The notes under the pieces: generated by a model
Database searches by the model: none
Seen by the model: the letters and a program-made list of their open reading frames with translations, nothing else
Told to the model about the DNA's origin: nothing
Source: Nitrososphaerota archaeon
GTDB lineage: Archaea > Thermoproteota > Nitrososphaeria > Nitrososphaerales > Nitrosopumilaceae
Assembly: GCA_028867675.1 (NCBI GenBank)
Contig: JAGWGA010000013.1
Coordinates: 1 to 39,513, forward strand
DNA length: 39,513 bases
Direction of reading: 5' to 3'
Position numbers and translations under genes: made by a program
In this document: positions 39,403-39,513 of the stretch, piece by piece
How the letters are laid out: every line of letters begins with the position of its first letter
Numbering within the stretch: the first letter of the stretch is position 1

Positions 39403-39513
39403 TTAATTTTGATTGGTTACTATGGTTATGTGTCTGTGATATTTGTTTGGTAAATCCATTGCCATGAATGTGTGTTGATATTTGTTTGGTAAATCCATTG
39501 CCATGAATGTGTG
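39403..39513 (-). CDS. C-terminus of a repeat protein (partial, cut by window edge)
   Basis: On the minus strand a frame is open from the edge to TAA at 39403-39405. It reads HTFMAMDLPNKYQ twice (second copy ending in H), then RHITIVTNQN. The 39-bp DNA period equals 13 residues, and the forward frames have stops inside the repeat. This supports coding on the minus strand. Only 36 residues are seen, so the protein type is unknown. Confidence 0.5.
   Translation of the reverse strand, partial: HTFMAMDLPNKYQHTFMAMDLPNKYHRHITIVTNQN
39438..39513. repeat. 39-bp tandem repeat at the right edge
   Basis: Two adjacent units start at 39438 and 39477. The second is identical to the first as far as the window goes (37 bases). 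There is no spacer, so it is not CRISPR-like. Confidence 0.9.

Noticed and set aside
39438-39513. CRISPR array
   Set aside because: The units are directly adjacent with no spacers and translate in frame; no cas genes are in the window.

Overview
The window looks like the chromosome of an ammonia-oxidising thaumarchaeon (Nitrososphaeria, most likely the low-GC Nitrosopumilales: Nitrosopumilus or Nitrosarchaeum type). The reasons are the AT-rich composition, frequent TTG/GTG starts, TATA boxes 25-35 bases before leaderless starts, an intron-containing tRNA-Leu, a fused siroheme decarboxylase (AhbA+AhbB), a Suf system with an archaeal gene set, secreted proteins with a PEFP membrane anchor, and an IS6-like transposase remnant of archaeal type. 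The genus is inference; no rRNA is present.

Layout. (1) 1-968: C-terminal part of a secreted HYR-repeat protein ending in an RTX-like glycine/asparagine beta-roll. (2) 1034-4774: a tightly overlapping tetrapyrrole operon hemL-hemC-sumT-hemD, then a GT2-GtrA glycosyltransferase. (3) 6181-11358: a suf operon (sufB, sufD, Rieske ferredoxin, sufS, sufU, winged-helix/zinc-ribbon protein); sufC lies apart at 28600-29376. (4) 11351-16426: pgk, a degenerate PAP2-like membrane protein, a coiled-coil protein with a histone-H1-like tail, a PAC2 protein, a membrane protein and an OB-fold protein. (5) 16563-17417: small genes and a transposase relic. (6) 17537-23806: second tetrapyrrole block: a chlorite-dismutase/coproheme-decarboxylase-like protein, a DUF1802-like protein, an aldo/keto reductase, ahbAB, a met8-like dehydrogenase, hemA and hemB. 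Together with block 2 it covers glutamyl-tRNA to siroheme and its first decarboxylation. (7) 24111-28550: HD hydrolase, acyl-CoA dehydrogenase, class III aminotransferase, tRNA-Leu(CAA), peroxiredoxin. (8) 29572-39309: an envelope region with two winged-helix regulators, small membrane proteins, a secreted PepSY protein, and a MacB-like exporter (ATPase, COG1361-like exoprotein, FtsX-type permease). It ends with a secreted PEFP-anchored protein and a second, orphan ATPase. (9) The right edge holds 39-bp repeats that read as the C-terminus of a minus-strand gene.

Most interesting signals. (a) A 20-bp dyad, AC-N2-TGTTC-N2-GAACA-N2-GT and variants, occurs four times in the envelope region at nearly constant distance before the TATA box, which defines a candidate regulon. 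(b) Two dyads, ATTCTA-N6-TAGAAT and TTAG-N6-CTAA, occur in the same order before both sufB and sufC, which are about 23 kb apart. (c) hemA seems to start at a CTG codon within a CTGA overlap with the preceding gene. (d) Several short zinc-binding or membrane microproteins are present, below usual gene-calling length. (e) A Cld/ChdC-family protein lies next to ahbAB, which suggests a mixed route to heme.
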